A stretch of DNA of 64,000 nt, taken from positions 2,604,001-2,668,000 of the forward strand of contig NZ_JAQNDK010000001.1 in NCBI RefSeq assembly GCF_028368935.1. Reading direction: 5' to 3'. Of this stretch, positions 9,567-17,824 are shown piece by piece. The DNA is from Sorangium aterium (lineage in GTDB: Bacteria; Myxococcota_A; Polyangia; Polyangiales; Polyangiaceae). The notes under the pieces were generated by a model. It was not told the origin of the DNA. It saw only the letters and a program-made list of their open reading frames with translations, and made no database searches. Position 1 is the first letter of the stretch. Every line of letters starts with the position of its first letter. The translations under genes and the position numbers were made by a program.

Positions 9567-10607
9567 ATGGGCGTTCTGCTCCTCGTCTGCGGCGTCTGCG
9601 TCAGTTGCGCCAGCTCCTGCGCCAGCGATCATCAGGTCTCTCCCTGGGGTGCAGCGGGCAGACCGACGCTCGGCGCGTTCATCGCGCCTCCGGACCTCGA
9701 CGCTCGGCTGCACGCCATCGACGTGGAGGCCGCCGAGCTCGGGCTGACGCTCGAGGTCGAGCTCCGAGGCGCGCTACGGCGCGGCGGCGCGGTGGTCGTG
9801 CGCGGCTACAGCGGGACCGACGCGCTCGGGCGCCGCACCTCGGCGGTCCGCGTGGCGACGCCGCGCGGCGTGGTCCTCGCCGCGGGGCCCCTCGACGCCA
9901 GGCGCGTGGACCATAGCCAGGCGACCCAGCTGATACCGTCGCTGCTCCCGGGCTCCGAGCCGGAGGCGACGGAGCAGCTCGGGGTGTTCCGCTCCGGGAC
10001 CGATCTCAACCGAGACGGCGCTCCGGACGTCGTGCTCCGAAATGAGAATGGCGAGCTGGAGATCTGGGCCGTGCAGCCGCTCGGCGCGGCCCGGTACGCC
10101 GTCGAGCTCGCGGCGCCGCCGCGGTTCGCGCTCGACGTCGATCGAGACGGCACCCTGGAGCTCGCCGGCCGGATCCCGCTGGACGAGGGGGATCCCATCG
10201 CGCCGGATCTCCTCGACGTCGCGGGGTTCGAGGGAGATCGCTACACGCACCGCGGCAGCGTCGCGCGGGCGTTCCATGCAGCGCGCGTCGAAGGCCCCGG
10301 CGCGGAGACGGCCGGCCAGGGCAAGCGGCAGGAGCCGCCAAAGGACGACGCCGCGCGCCTGCGGGGAGCGCTCGAGCGGGCCTGGCACGCGGTGCTCGCC
10401 GGCAGGCCGGCGGCCGAGGCGCTCGCGGCGCTCGACCGAGAGCCGGTGCCGCCAGCGCTCCGGGGCGCGTTCTCCGCGCACCGCGCGCGCGTTGCGGGCG
10501 CCATGGCGGCGGCCGCGAGCGGTCCACCGGCCAGGGGGGCGCCACCCGGCGAAGGCGGCGCCCCTACTCGTCCGCAGGGAGCATCGGAAACGCCTGCTCG
10601 AAGGTGA
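9567..10607 (+). CDS. Putative lipoprotein with FG-GAP/VCBS-like repeats
   Basis: A 346-residue protein starting MGVLLLVCGVCVSCAS, a short hydrophobic segment ending in Cys that may be a lipoprotein signal (the lipobox VSC is not ideal). ATG 9528 would add 13 residues. The middle contains two calcium-loop-like segments, DLNRDGAPDVVLRNENGELE and DVDRDGTLELAGRI, typical of FG-GAP/VCBS repeats found in extracellular beta-propellers. The rest is Ala/Arg/Glu-rich without recognisable domains. It is divergent from serA and its 3' end overlaps the convergent Omp85 gene by 44 bases. Function unknown; an exported, possibly calcium-binding protein is inferred. Confidence 0.65.
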   Translation: MGVLLLVCGVCVSCASSCASDHQVSPWGAAGRPTLGAFIAPPDLDARLHAIDVEAAELGLTLEVELRGALRRGGAVVVRGYSGTDALGRRTSAVRVATPRGVVLAAGPLDARRVDHSQATQLIPSLLPGSEPEATEQLGVFRSGTDLNRDGAPDVVLRNENGELEIWAVQPLGAARYAVELAAPPRFALDVDRDGTLELAGRIPLDEGDPIAPDLLDVAGFEGDRYTHRGSVARAFHAARVEGPGAETAGQGKRQEPPKDDAARLRGALERAWHAVLAGRPAAEALAALDREPVPPALRGAFSAHRARVAGAMAAAASGPPARGAPPGEGGAPTRPQGASETPARR

Positions 10608-12411
10608 CGAGGATGTCGCCGGGGAGCGCGTCAGGCTCCTTGTAGCCGCGCGTCAGCGGCACCCCCCAGTCGGCGCGCATGACGACGCGGTTGAGCTGCG
10701 GGAAGAGGGCCCGCACCCCGAAGCCAGCCGACTGCTTGAGGCGCAGATCATCGAAGCCGTCGAAGGCGTCGCCCGCGTCGAAGAAGGCCGCGCCCGCGAC
10801 CTGGCACGACCAGACCTCGACGGGCCGCGTGCGGAGCTCCAGGTTCGCGGAGAGCACGTCCTCGCCGATGAACGCCGCCGTCGGGTACCCGCGGAGCCGC
10901 GTGTCGCCACCGAGCACCGACCTCCTGTTCAGGTAGTTCCTGTATCGGTCGAGCAGGCGCACGTCGAACACGAGCCGCCCGACGCCGAAGCTCGGCGTAT
11001 GAACCCGCGCGCGCGCCTCGATGGAGGCGTCGAAGATCTGCGAGCCGTCGAGCTCGGTGACGCTCTCGACCACGGCGCGCGCGAGGCCGTCGCCGAGCGC
11101 GACGGTGTACGCCGCGGCGGCGGAGATCCCGAGGAAGTTCCGGCTGGAGTTGAGCGCTGTCGTGACCGGATAGATCAGGATCGCGAGCTCGTGCCCCAGC
11201 CGGTAGTCCTCCTGCAGCGCGAGCGTGTTGAAGTCGAGGACGCGCAAGAAGCGGGTCGAGTACGTCGCGTACTTAAACGTCGGCGCGACGCGGGTGTCGC
11301 TCACCGGCATCACGCGCCTCTCGAACTCGGCGATCGCGGCCGGGGCGAGGCCCTCCGGCGCGTCGAAGCGATAGACCTTGCGGCTCGCCTCGATGCCCAC
11401 CGAGACGTCGTGCTTCACGGTCGAGGACCTCGCCGCGCCGCCGCCGAAGCTGCGCGTGACGGCGTAGCTGCCCACCAGGAGGTCGCTCCGGTAGCGGTAC
11501 GGGACGCGATCGTCCCCCGGCGTGGCCGCCGCGTCGAAGGTGGCGAGCTTCGTGCCGACGAAGCGGCGGGTCACCTCGTCGCGCCAGGAGATCTCGGCTC
11601 CCCAGGCCCACTCCGCCTGCGTCGCGTAGAGCGGCTGCCCGTAGATGAACTCGCCGCTCGTGCCCTCGAAGTCGCCGGTCTCCCGGTCGATGATCGCGTT
11701 CGCCTGGGTCCGCAGCCGCACGTGGCTGCCCCCGATGCGCGGCATCGCGTAGGTGGCGCCGAGCGAGAGCGCGCCGGGATCGAGCGCGAGCTGCGCCGCC
11801 ACGGCGTGGTGGATCCCGAGCAGGTTCTGCTCGCTGGGCTGCAGGAACAGGTACTCGAGCTGCCCGCCGGCGATGCGGTAGTCCGAGTTGAGGCGCAGGC
11901 TCCAGACGTCCTTGGTGACGACGGCGACCCGCACCCGATCCGGAGCGCCGCCCCGCACGGCGAAGACGAGGACGAGCGACAGCTGGCTCAGCTCGCGCAG
12001 GTTGCGCGCCGACTCGTCGGCGAGCGCCTGCTCGTAAGGAAGCCCGACCGCGAGCAGCACCTCGCGCCGGATGACGTACGGCCGCGAGAGCGCGTGGAAC
12101 CAGTTCAGGAAGGCCGGCGCAGGATCGCGGTCCTCGATCACCTCGAGCGGGACCACGTCGATCCCCTCGACGATCTTCCCTTCGGGGGCAGGATCGAGGG
12201 GCGCCCGGAGGCGCGACAGGACGCGCTCGATGGTGGCGCTCTCGTAGCTCGAATAGCCCTCGCGCCGAGCCGGCGCGGCGAGCGCCGCCGTCCCGCCCTG
12301 CTTCGCGGCGGGCGCCGCCGTCCCGCCCTGCTGGGCCTGCGCCTCGATCGAGAGGAGCGCCCCGAGGGCCGGGATCGCGAAGCGCACCAGCACGATCGAT
12401 GCGCTACGCAC
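10564..12411 (-). CDS. Omp85-type outer-membrane barrel (BamA/TamA-like)
   Basis: The 615-residue protein has a signal peptide (FAIPALGALLSIEAQAQ) and a short Ala-rich linker. A single POTRA-like region follows (IVEGIDVVPLEVIEDRD to LVLVFAVRGG, about residues 78-165), then a long beta-barrel built of alternating strands. The C-terminal Omp85 hallmarks are visible: GDTRLRGYPTAAFIGEDVLS, NLELRTRP, GAAFFDAGDAFDGFDDLRLK and SAGFGVRALFPQLNR. It is shorter than BamA (one POTRA region rather than five), so it is more likely an accessory Omp85 or a surface protein than the essential BamA. It ends downstream of the membrane protein 12424-13068 with a 12-base gap and probably forms an operon with the kinase at 13084. 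Confidence 0.85.
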   Translation of the reverse strand: MRSASIVLVRFAIPALGALLSIEAQAQQGGTAAPAAKQGGTAALAAPARREGYSSYESATIERVLSRLRAPLDPAPEGKIVEGIDVVPLEVIEDRDPAPAFLNWFHALSRPYVIRREVLLAVGLPYEQALADESARNLRELSQLSLVLVFAVRGGAPDRVRVAVVTKDVWSLRLNSDYRIAGGQLEYLFLQPSEQNLLGIHHAVAAQLALDPGALSLGATYAMPRIGGSHVRLRTQANAIIDRETGDFEGTSGEFIYGQPLYATQAEWAWGAEISWRDEVTRRFVGTKLATFDAAATPGDDRVPYRYRSDLLVGSYAVTRSFGGGAARSSTVKHDVSVGIEASRKVYRFDAPEGLAPAAIAEFERRVMPVSDTRVAPTFKYATYSTRFLRVLDFNTLALQEDYRLGHELAILIYPVTTALNSSRNFLGISAAAAYTVALGDGLARAVVESVTELDGSQIFDASIEARARVHTPSFGVGRLVFDVRLLDRYRNYLNRRSVLGGDTRLRGYPTAAFIGEDVLSANLELRTRPVEVWSCQVAGAAFFDAGDAFDGFDDLRLKQSAGFGVRALFPQLNRVVMRADWGVPLTRGYKEPDALPGDILVTFEQAFPMLPADE

Positions 12412-12423
12412 GAGCCGCTCGCC

Positions 12424-13068
12424 TCAGAAGGACTCGTTGGCAGGGTACGTCGCCATGACGTTGATCTTGTACTTCACGTACTGGTGCGGGATCGTCCCCC
12501 AGTCGGGCGTCGGCATGGCCCGCTTCACGCAGCGGAGCAGCTCCTTCGTCTTCGCGCGGCTCACCGTCGTCGACTTGCCCACGTAGAGGTTGGTCCGCTT
12601 CCGCCGGAAGTCCATCTCGAGGACGAAGCTCACCGTGACGCCCGTCTTGTCGGAAGGGGCGCACTGGACGTTGTCGCGGATCGCGCGCGACAGGCCGTCC
12701 TCGAAGAAGGTGACGTGATCGCAGCGCTCGGGCGGGGTGGTCCCCGGGCCGGGGTTCTCGCACTTGATCGTGGTGAACGGCGAGAGCGTGACGCCCTCCG
12801 CCAGCGCGGCGCCCGCGTCGGAGAGCGCGCCGGCGTCCCAGGCGTAGGCGCCGGCGTCAGCCGTCGCGGCGTCCGCGGAGGGGATCGACTCGGGCTTCGG
12901 GCGCCGCCACAGGTAGAGCGGCACCGCCACCACGATGAGGCCCGCGACGAGCGCGATGATGATCTGGAGCCGCACGGGGCGCTCGCTGCCGCCGCGACCG
13001 AGGTAGCGGTACGGCGAGGGTTGAGACGGCGGACTGGAGGTGGAAGGGAACGGAGGCCTGCTGTTCAT
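12424..13068 (-). CDS. Membrane-anchored hypothetical protein, AgmX/TonB-like periplasmic domain
   Basis: 214 residues: a Pro/Ser-rich cytosolic start, one transmembrane helix (about residues 34-54, IIIALVAGLIVVAVPLYLW), an Ala/Asp-rich spacer, and a C-terminal domain with three or four Cys (IKCENPG, ERCDHVTF, VQCAPSD, LLRCVKRAMPTPDWG). Proteins ending in a TonB/AgmX-like fold with a conserved Cys-x-x pattern are frequent in myxobacteria, but I cannot place this one firmly. It lies 15 bases downstream of the FHA-kinase gene and 12 bases upstream of the Omp85 gene, so the three are probably one transcript linking a cytoplasmic kinase to the envelope. Function unknown. Confidence 0.7.
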   Translation of the reverse strand: MNSRPPFPSTSSPPSQPSPYRYLGRGGSERPVRLQIIIALVAGLIVVAVPLYLWRRPKPESIPSADAATADAGAYAWDAGALSDAGAALAEGVTLSPFTTIKCENPGPGTTPPERCDHVTFFEDGLSRAIRDNVQCAPSDKTGVTVSFVLEMDFRRKRTNLYVGKSTTVSRAKTKELLRCVKRAMPTPDWGTIPHQYVKYKINVMATYPANESF

Positions 13069-13083
13069 CGGACACGCTCAGGC

Positions 13084-14886
13084 TCAATCGATGAGCGTCC
13101 GCGCAGGGCGCCCGGGCTCGCCCTTCACCAGCGTCGCGCCGAGCTCCAGCGTCTCGGGGAGCATCCCCTGAACCTGCGCGACCACCTGCTCGACCACGTG
13201 ACGGGCCTCGTCGATGCTCGGCCCCACGATCGAGACCACGAACTTGAGCGGCCCCGTCCGGCCCGCGACGGCCGGCGTGAGGCTGAGCAGGAGCATCTCG
13301 GTCAGATCGATCACCCGCTGCGCCGCCTTCCGCAGGGCGAGCATCTCCAGGATGGTCGGGCGCTCGCTGACCTGGCGGTTCGGCCCGCGCAGCTCGTACC
13401 GCGCGACCTGCATCGGCACCTCGGCCCAGTCGGCGAACAGGCCGTCCTCGTCGATCGCCTTCATCAGGTGCTCGCGCACGAGCAGACCCGTGAGGCCGTC
13501 GCGCTTCGCGAGGTACTGCTTCGCGCGCCGGTGCTGCGGCGAGTCCGGGCCGAACGTCACGAGCTTCATCCGGCACTCGCCGACCTGCACCTCGCCGCCG
13601 TGCAGCAGCGAGACCTGCGACTTGCGCTCGTAGTTGAAGTCCGCGTAGCTGCCGTTCGTGCTGCCCTGGTCCTCGATGAACCACGAGCCCGTCTGCCACT
13701 TCAGGATCGCGTGCGCCCCCGAGACGGTCGCCTCGGGCACGCACAGGCTCTGATCGCTGCGGCGGCCGAGCGCGAGCTTCGTGTCGTGCAGCGGCAGCAG
13801 AGAGCCCACGATCTCGGGCGCGTTCGTCGCGTACGTCACGAGCAGCGACTGCGCCCCGGGGGTGAAGTTCAGCTTGAGCGCGCCGCCCGGCGGCGGGCCC
13901 GGATCGAGGCGCTCGCGCGGCAGCTGGATCGGGCTCGTCGTGAGCTGCGACGGGTTGAAGAAGCGCATGTGCCGCGCCTGCGGCCGCATCGACGGGTCCT
14001 CGTTGAGGCCGCGGAAGATCTGCCGCACCTCGTCGATCGACAGGCCCGCCGGGACGTCGAACATGATCTGCTGCTTCATCGTCTTGACCCGCGGCTTGTA
14101 GCCGGGCTCCGGGACGCGGCAGGTCCACATCTCCCAGAGGGTCAAGGCCATGGCGTACACGTCGTCCTCGGGGCTCGCGCCGCCATTGCGCAGCCGCTCG
14201 GGAGACATGTAGTTCGGCGTGCCGCCGTCGGGCGGGGCGCCTGGACGGCGCGCCGAGGCGCGCGCGCGCTCCTGGGCGAAGCCGAAGTCGAGGATCACCG
14301 CGCGGCCCTCGGAGACCATCACGTTGCCGGGCTTCAGGTCGCCGTGGACGAGGCCCTGCGCGTGGATGGCCGCGAGCCCGTTGCAGACCTCGCTCGCGAT
14401 CTTGCGGAACTCGTCCGCCGAGTAGCCGCCCTGGGCCTTGCGCTTGCGGATGTGCGTGTGGAGCGTCTGCCCGGGGATCTGCTCCATCACGAGGATGGGG
14501 CCCCACGGGCTCGGCGCGAGGTCGTGCACGCGACAGACGTTCGGATGGCCCACCGAGCGCGCGAGGAGGAGCTCCTGGCGGAGCGCCTCGTCGTCGCCTG
14601 GCATGCGCGACTCTTCGCGGACCACCTTGAGGGCCACGGTCTGCTGCGTCGAGCGATCGAAGGCTAGGAAGACCTCGCCCATGCCGCCCTTACCGAGGCT
14701 CTGACGGATGTCGTAACGGTCATTGATGACCGTTCCGGCAGTGATGGGAGGAGGGGGTGTCTTGGTCACGGCCCGCGGTGGATAAAAGGAGCGCGAACCG
14801 GAGCGTGCCCGACACCGGCTGCGGCGCACAGCGTCGTCCATCTGAACGTAGAGCGCAACGGTCGTTCGGAGGGAGAGGCCGGACAC
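13084..14886 (-). CDS. Ser/Thr protein kinase - FHA - degenerate GGDEF fusion
   Basis: Residue numbers are from the GTG at 14886; GTG 14769 (residue 40) or ATG 14841 are equally possible starts. Kinase domain about 58-310: GKGGMGEVF, Lys87 in ALKVV, catalytic loop HGDLKPGNV (181-189, Arg of HRD replaced by Gly), DFG at 200-202 and GGTPNYMSPE. FHA domain about 368-443: LALGRRSDQSL, SGAHAILKW, DQGSTNGSYAD. The remaining 150 residues start with RDGLTGLLVREHL, the N-terminal signature of diguanylate cyclases (DxLTGLxNR). They end in a strand pattern like that of GGDEF folds (VVSIVGPSIDEARH, LELGATLVKGEPG), but no GG[DE]EF motif is present, so cyclase activity is unlikely. A cytoplasmic, phosphothreonine-reading kinase is inferred; no transmembrane helix is seen. 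Confidence 0.9.
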   Translation of the reverse strand: MSGLSLRTTVALYVQMDDAVRRSRCRARSGSRSFYPPRAVTKTPPPPITAGTVINDRYDIRQSLGKGGMGEVFLAFDRSTQQTVALKVVREESRMPGDDEALRQELLLARSVGHPNVCRVHDLAPSPWGPILVMEQIPGQTLHTHIRKRKAQGGYSADEFRKIASEVCNGLAAIHAQGLVHGDLKPGNVMVSEGRAVILDFGFAQERARASARRPGAPPDGGTPNYMSPERLRNGGASPEDDVYAMALTLWEMWTCRVPEPGYKPRVKTMKQQIMFDVPAGLSIDEVRQIFRGLNEDPSMRPQARHMRFFNPSQLTTSPIQLPRERLDPGPPPGGALKLNFTPGAQSLLVTYATNAPEIVGSLLPLHDTKLALGRRSDQSLCVPEATVSGAHAILKWQTGSWFIEDQGSTNGSYADFNYERKSQVSLLHGGEVQVGECRMKLVTFGPDSPQHRRAKQYLAKRDGLTGLLVREHLMKAIDEDGLFADWAEVPMQVARYELRGPNRQVSERPTILEMLALRKAAQRVIDLTEMLLLSLTPAVAGRTGPLKFVVSIVGPSIDEARHVVEQVVAQVQGMLPETLELGATLVKGEPGRPARTLID

Positions 14887-15752
14887 CGCGCGGAGGTGGC
14901 CGCTTCCCCGCTGATTTGGGCCAAGATCGCCCTTCCGAATGTCCCGGCCGCCGGGATCCCTTGACGATGACGGCTGATTTGTTTACGCGCCTCGGCCAGT
15001 CCGGCGCGACCGCCCCGCGCACGCCGGCGAGCGCGCGCTGTACGCCGGGCCAGCGAGCCGTTGAAGCCACGTCCATCCACCGGACGGGCGAGAAGGTCGG
15101 CCTCTCCGCGATGGCCTGAGAACGGCCCAGCGGACCGATGTTCGTCCGGGACGACACAGCGGGCGCGACGCGCTCGCGCCGATCGCCGTCGCCTTGCTCG
15201 CGCCGGTCGCCGTCGCCTTCAGCGACGACGGTGCTCGCGTGCGCAACGCGTGCGCGCCGACGGCTCCCTGGCTCCGCTCATGCGCTTCGCGATCGCAGGC
15301 ACGTCGCTCGCCCTCTCTCTTCGCCGACGACGCGAACCGCCGGTGGATGGGCGGCCTCGCGCTGAACGCGGCTCCCTGTCCGTGGTCGCGTCCGCCGCAG
15401 ATCGACCCCCTTCCGACCTCGCGCCGCGCAGCGCTCCACGACGGAGCGATCCGCCCGCGAACCGCGCAGACCGAGGCGATGCGCAGGCCGTGCAGACGTC
15501 CCGCTGCTGCGCGCGATCCGTCTACGTTCTTCGCGCCACAGCGACCCGCCAAGGTCACCGACGTTCAGCCTCGTGCGGCCCGCCACGCATCACTGACCGT
15601 ACGGACGGCAGCGCACCATTCGCCGTGCATTTCCTGCTTGTATCGTGGCACTGCAGATTGACACCTCAGAGTCGCCTCAGTCACACTGCTCCCGAGGCGG
15701 CTGCTGTGTGTCCAATCTTCACCTCCTCCCGCTGCCCGAGGAGAGGCGCGAC
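14887..15752. other. Intergenic region between two divergent kinase genes
   Basis: About 865 bases between the start of the FHA-kinase (minus) and the next kinase (plus). Several overlapping frames are open on both strands, but none has a recognisable domain, convincing ribosome site or myxobacterial codon pattern. A short direct repeat (GCCGTCGCCTT, twice within about 40 bases near 15184-15222) is present. The region presumably contains both promoters; no consensus promoter was recognised with confidence. Confidence 0.5.
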
Positions 15753-17588
15753 ATGCCTGATAGCGGACAGCGAGAGGTAACCGGCAGCTCGAAGGTCTCG
15801 AGGGCTGCCGCGACAGACCCGCTGCTGGGGCGTGTCATCAACGGCCGCTTCAAGATCGTCAGCGTCATCGCCCGCGGCGGCATGGGGAAGGTGTACAGGG
15901 CCGAGCAGGCGCCGCTCGGCCGCATCTGCGCGCTCAAGGTGCTGAGCCCCAAGTACGAGGGCGACCACGATCCCGAGTTCCACAGGCGCTTCTTCCTCGA
16001 AGCGTCGATCGCGGCGAAGCTCACGCACCCGAACACGGTCACCGTGTTCGACTACGGCCAGAGCGACGACGATATCTACTACATCGCGATGGAGTACATC
16101 GAGGGGAAGACCCTGCACCGCGTGCTCCGCGAGGAAGGGCCGTTCTCCGAGGCGCGCGCGGCCCACATCGCGCGCCAGATCTGCCGGTCGCTCCGCGAGG
16201 CGCACGGGCTCGGCGTCGTGCACCGCGATCTCAAGCCGGGCAACGTGCTGCTCGTCGATCACGAGGACGAGCACGACCACGTGAAGGTGCTCGATTTCGG
16301 GCTCGTCAAGGACACCCAGAGCGGCGAGGACCTGACCCAACAGGGCCTGTTCATGGGCTCGCCCAAGTACATGGCGCCCGAGCAGATCACCGGCGACGAC
16401 GTCTCGGCGCGCACCGATATCTACGCGCTCGGCGTGATGATGTACGAGATGCTGTCGGGCCAGGTGCCCTTCGACAAGGGCGCGAGCGTCGGGACGCTCA
16501 TGTCGCACGTCCACGACCAGCTCCCGCCGATGCAGGCCCACAACCCGCAGCTCTCCATCTCGCAGACGATGGAGGGGATCGTCTATCGCTGCCTGGAGAA
16601 GGACCCGGCGCATCGCTTCTCCTCGATGAACGAGCTCGTCACCGCGCTCAAGTTCGCCGCGGGCGGCATCTCCACGCGAGACACGGGCGAGAACCCGCCC
16701 ATGCCGTCCAGCACGACGGGCTACCGCGCGTCGTTGCCCTCGTATCCGTCGGCGCCCTCGCGTCCGTCGGCCACGCCGTACCCGTCGGCGCCTTCGTATC
16801 CGTCGGCCGCTTCGTACCCGTCGACGCTCTCGCGTCCGCCGGCCACGCCGTACCCATCGGCGCCTCCGCATCCGCCGGCCACGCCGTACCCATCGGCCCC
16901 TCCTCTCTCGACGACGAGCGATTTTCCGGGCCTCTCCACGCCGAACTCGTCGCCCCCCACGAGCTCGCCCGCCACCTATACAGGCCCCCTCGCCACGGAC
17001 AGCGCCCTCAAGCAGCCGGCGGCGCCCGTCTTCGTCCCCCCGTCGATCACCGACGCGATGGGATCGCGCCCAGCGCCGCCCGCGGAGGGGCTCTCCTCCA
17101 CCCAGACCGGCGCGGGCCCAGGTCGAAAGGTCATCCCCTGGGCGCTCGCCGCGACCCTCGGTGTCGGCGTCGGCGTCACCGCCGTCCTGCTGGCGCGCGC
17201 GCCGGCCGCCCAGACGGGCGCGGCGGCGCGCGAGCAGGGCGCGGTGAGCCCGCCTCCACCCGCAGCGCCGGCTCCGGCAGCGCCGGCGGCGCGGGGGCTG
17301 CAGATCGAGAGCACGCCGCCCGGCGCGGCCGTCAGGGAAGGCAACAAGGAGCTCTGCGCCGAGACGCCGTGCGAGATCGTCTGGCGAGGGGCCGCGGCCG
17401 CGCTCGCGCTGGAGCACGAGCTCGTGTTCGAGAAGCCGGGCTACAAGCCCGCCACGGTGCGCGTCTCCGGCGCCGAGGAGAAGGTGCGCGCGAAGCTCGA
17501 CCCGGCCGCGATCGCGGCGCCGGCGGCCCTGAGCAAGCCCAGGGCGAACATCCAGAAGCCCGAGCCGTACAAGAGCAACCCCTACTGA
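15753..17588 (+). CDS. Transmembrane Ser/Thr protein kinase with proline-rich stalk and PEGA-like domain
   Basis: ATG 15753 is preferred because GAGGAG lies about nine bases upstream and the kinase core starts 31 codons in. Kinase domain about 33-300: ARGGMGKVY, Lys62, HRDLKPGNVLL (157-167), DFGLVKD (181-187), GSPKYMAPE. Residues 331-384 are nine hexapeptide repeats of YPSAPS type. One transmembrane helix follows (about 461-483, IPWALAATLGVGVGVTAVLL), then an Ala/Pro linker and a PEGA-like domain (515-575; LQIESTPPGAAV, CEIVWRG, HELVFEKPGYKPATV). The topology is a cytosolic kinase with an extracytoplasmic PEGA sensor, as in many myxobacterial PknB-like kinases. All catalytic residues are present. 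Substrate unknown. Confidence 0.93.
   Translation: MPDSGQREVTGSSKVSRAAATDPLLGRVINGRFKIVSVIARGGMGKVYRAEQAPLGRICALKVLSPKYEGDHDPEFHRRFFLEASIAAKLTHPNTVTVFDYGQSDDDIYYIAMEYIEGKTLHRVLREEGPFSEARAAHIARQICRSLREAHGLGVVHRDLKPGNVLLVDHEDEHDHVKVLDFGLVKDTQSGEDLTQQGLFMGSPKYMAPEQITGDDVSARTDIYALGVMMYEMLSGQVPFDKGASVGTLMSHVHDQLPPMQAHNPQLSISQTMEGIVYRCLEKDPAHRFSSMNELVTALKFAAGGISTRDTGENPPMPSSTTGYRASLPSYPSAPSRPSATPYPSAPSYPSAASYPSTLSRPPATPYPSAPPHPPATPYPSAPPLSTTSDFPGLSTPNSSPPTSSPATYTGPLATDSALKQPAAPVFVPPSITDAMGSRPAPPAEGLSSTQTGAGPGRKVIPWALAATLGVGVGVTAVLLARAPAAQTGAAAREQGAVSPPPPAAPAPAAPAARGLQIESTPPGAAVREGNKELCAETPCEIVWRGAAAALALEHELVFEKPGYKPATVRVSGAEEKVRAKLDPAAIAAPAALSKPRANIQKPEPYKSNPY
16743..16904 (+). repeat. Nine 18-bp coding repeats (hexapeptides of YPSAPS type)
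   Basis: Within the kinase gene at 15753-17588, nine consecutive hexapeptides read YPSAPS, RPSATP, YPSAPS, YPSAAS, YPSTLS, RPPATP, YPSAPP, HPPATP, YPSAPP. They form an extended stalk between the kinase domain and the membrane helix. Confidence 0.85.
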
Positions 17589-17683
17589 CGAGGGCGCGGA
17601 CGCGCCCCGGCCGCTCTTCTGGTAGAGTCGCGGCGCTCTCGCGGCTGCGACCCCTTACCATGGCCGCAGTGGCTTCACGTTCG

Positions 17684-17712
17684 CGCGAGGAGCTCACCGG
17701 ACGCTCCTCGCG
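17684..17712. terminator. Strong GC hairpin between kinase and TonB receptor
   Basis: CGCGAGGAGC and GCTCCTCGCG form a perfect 10-bp stem with a 9-base loop, 96 bases after the kinase stop. No T run follows, so it is either a Rho-assisted or weak terminator or an RNA-stability element of the receptor leader. Confidence 0.4.
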
Positions 17713-17824
17713 TCGACCCGTCATGAAGTGTTCGGTGTGATGTGGGGAGCAGCGCCGTCAGCGCTCCCGAGCTCTCGCCGGGATCGCCGTCGCTCCCCGG
17801 CCCCGCTGAGGACAGGGCGAACTC

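Noticed and set aside
10042-14667. Very long open frame (over 1500 codons) on the plus strand across the Omp85 and kinase genes
   Set aside because: It is antisense to three genes with clear domains; composition is Arg/His-rich with no domains. High G+C removes stop codons in this frame.
13084-14886. Calling the FHA-kinase a pseudokinase because HRD is HGD
   Set aside because: The catalytic Asp, Lys and DFG are intact; loss of the Arg marks a non-RD kinase, not an inactive one.
14983-15558. 191-codon minus-strand frame between the two kinases
   Set aside because: Arg/Ala/Ser-rich without domains, no ribosome site, overlaps other equally open frames; judged non-coding.
15651-15668. Sigma-54-like element (TGGCAC) before the kinase at 15753
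   Set aside because: The -12 half is ATTGAC rather than TTGC at the right distance.
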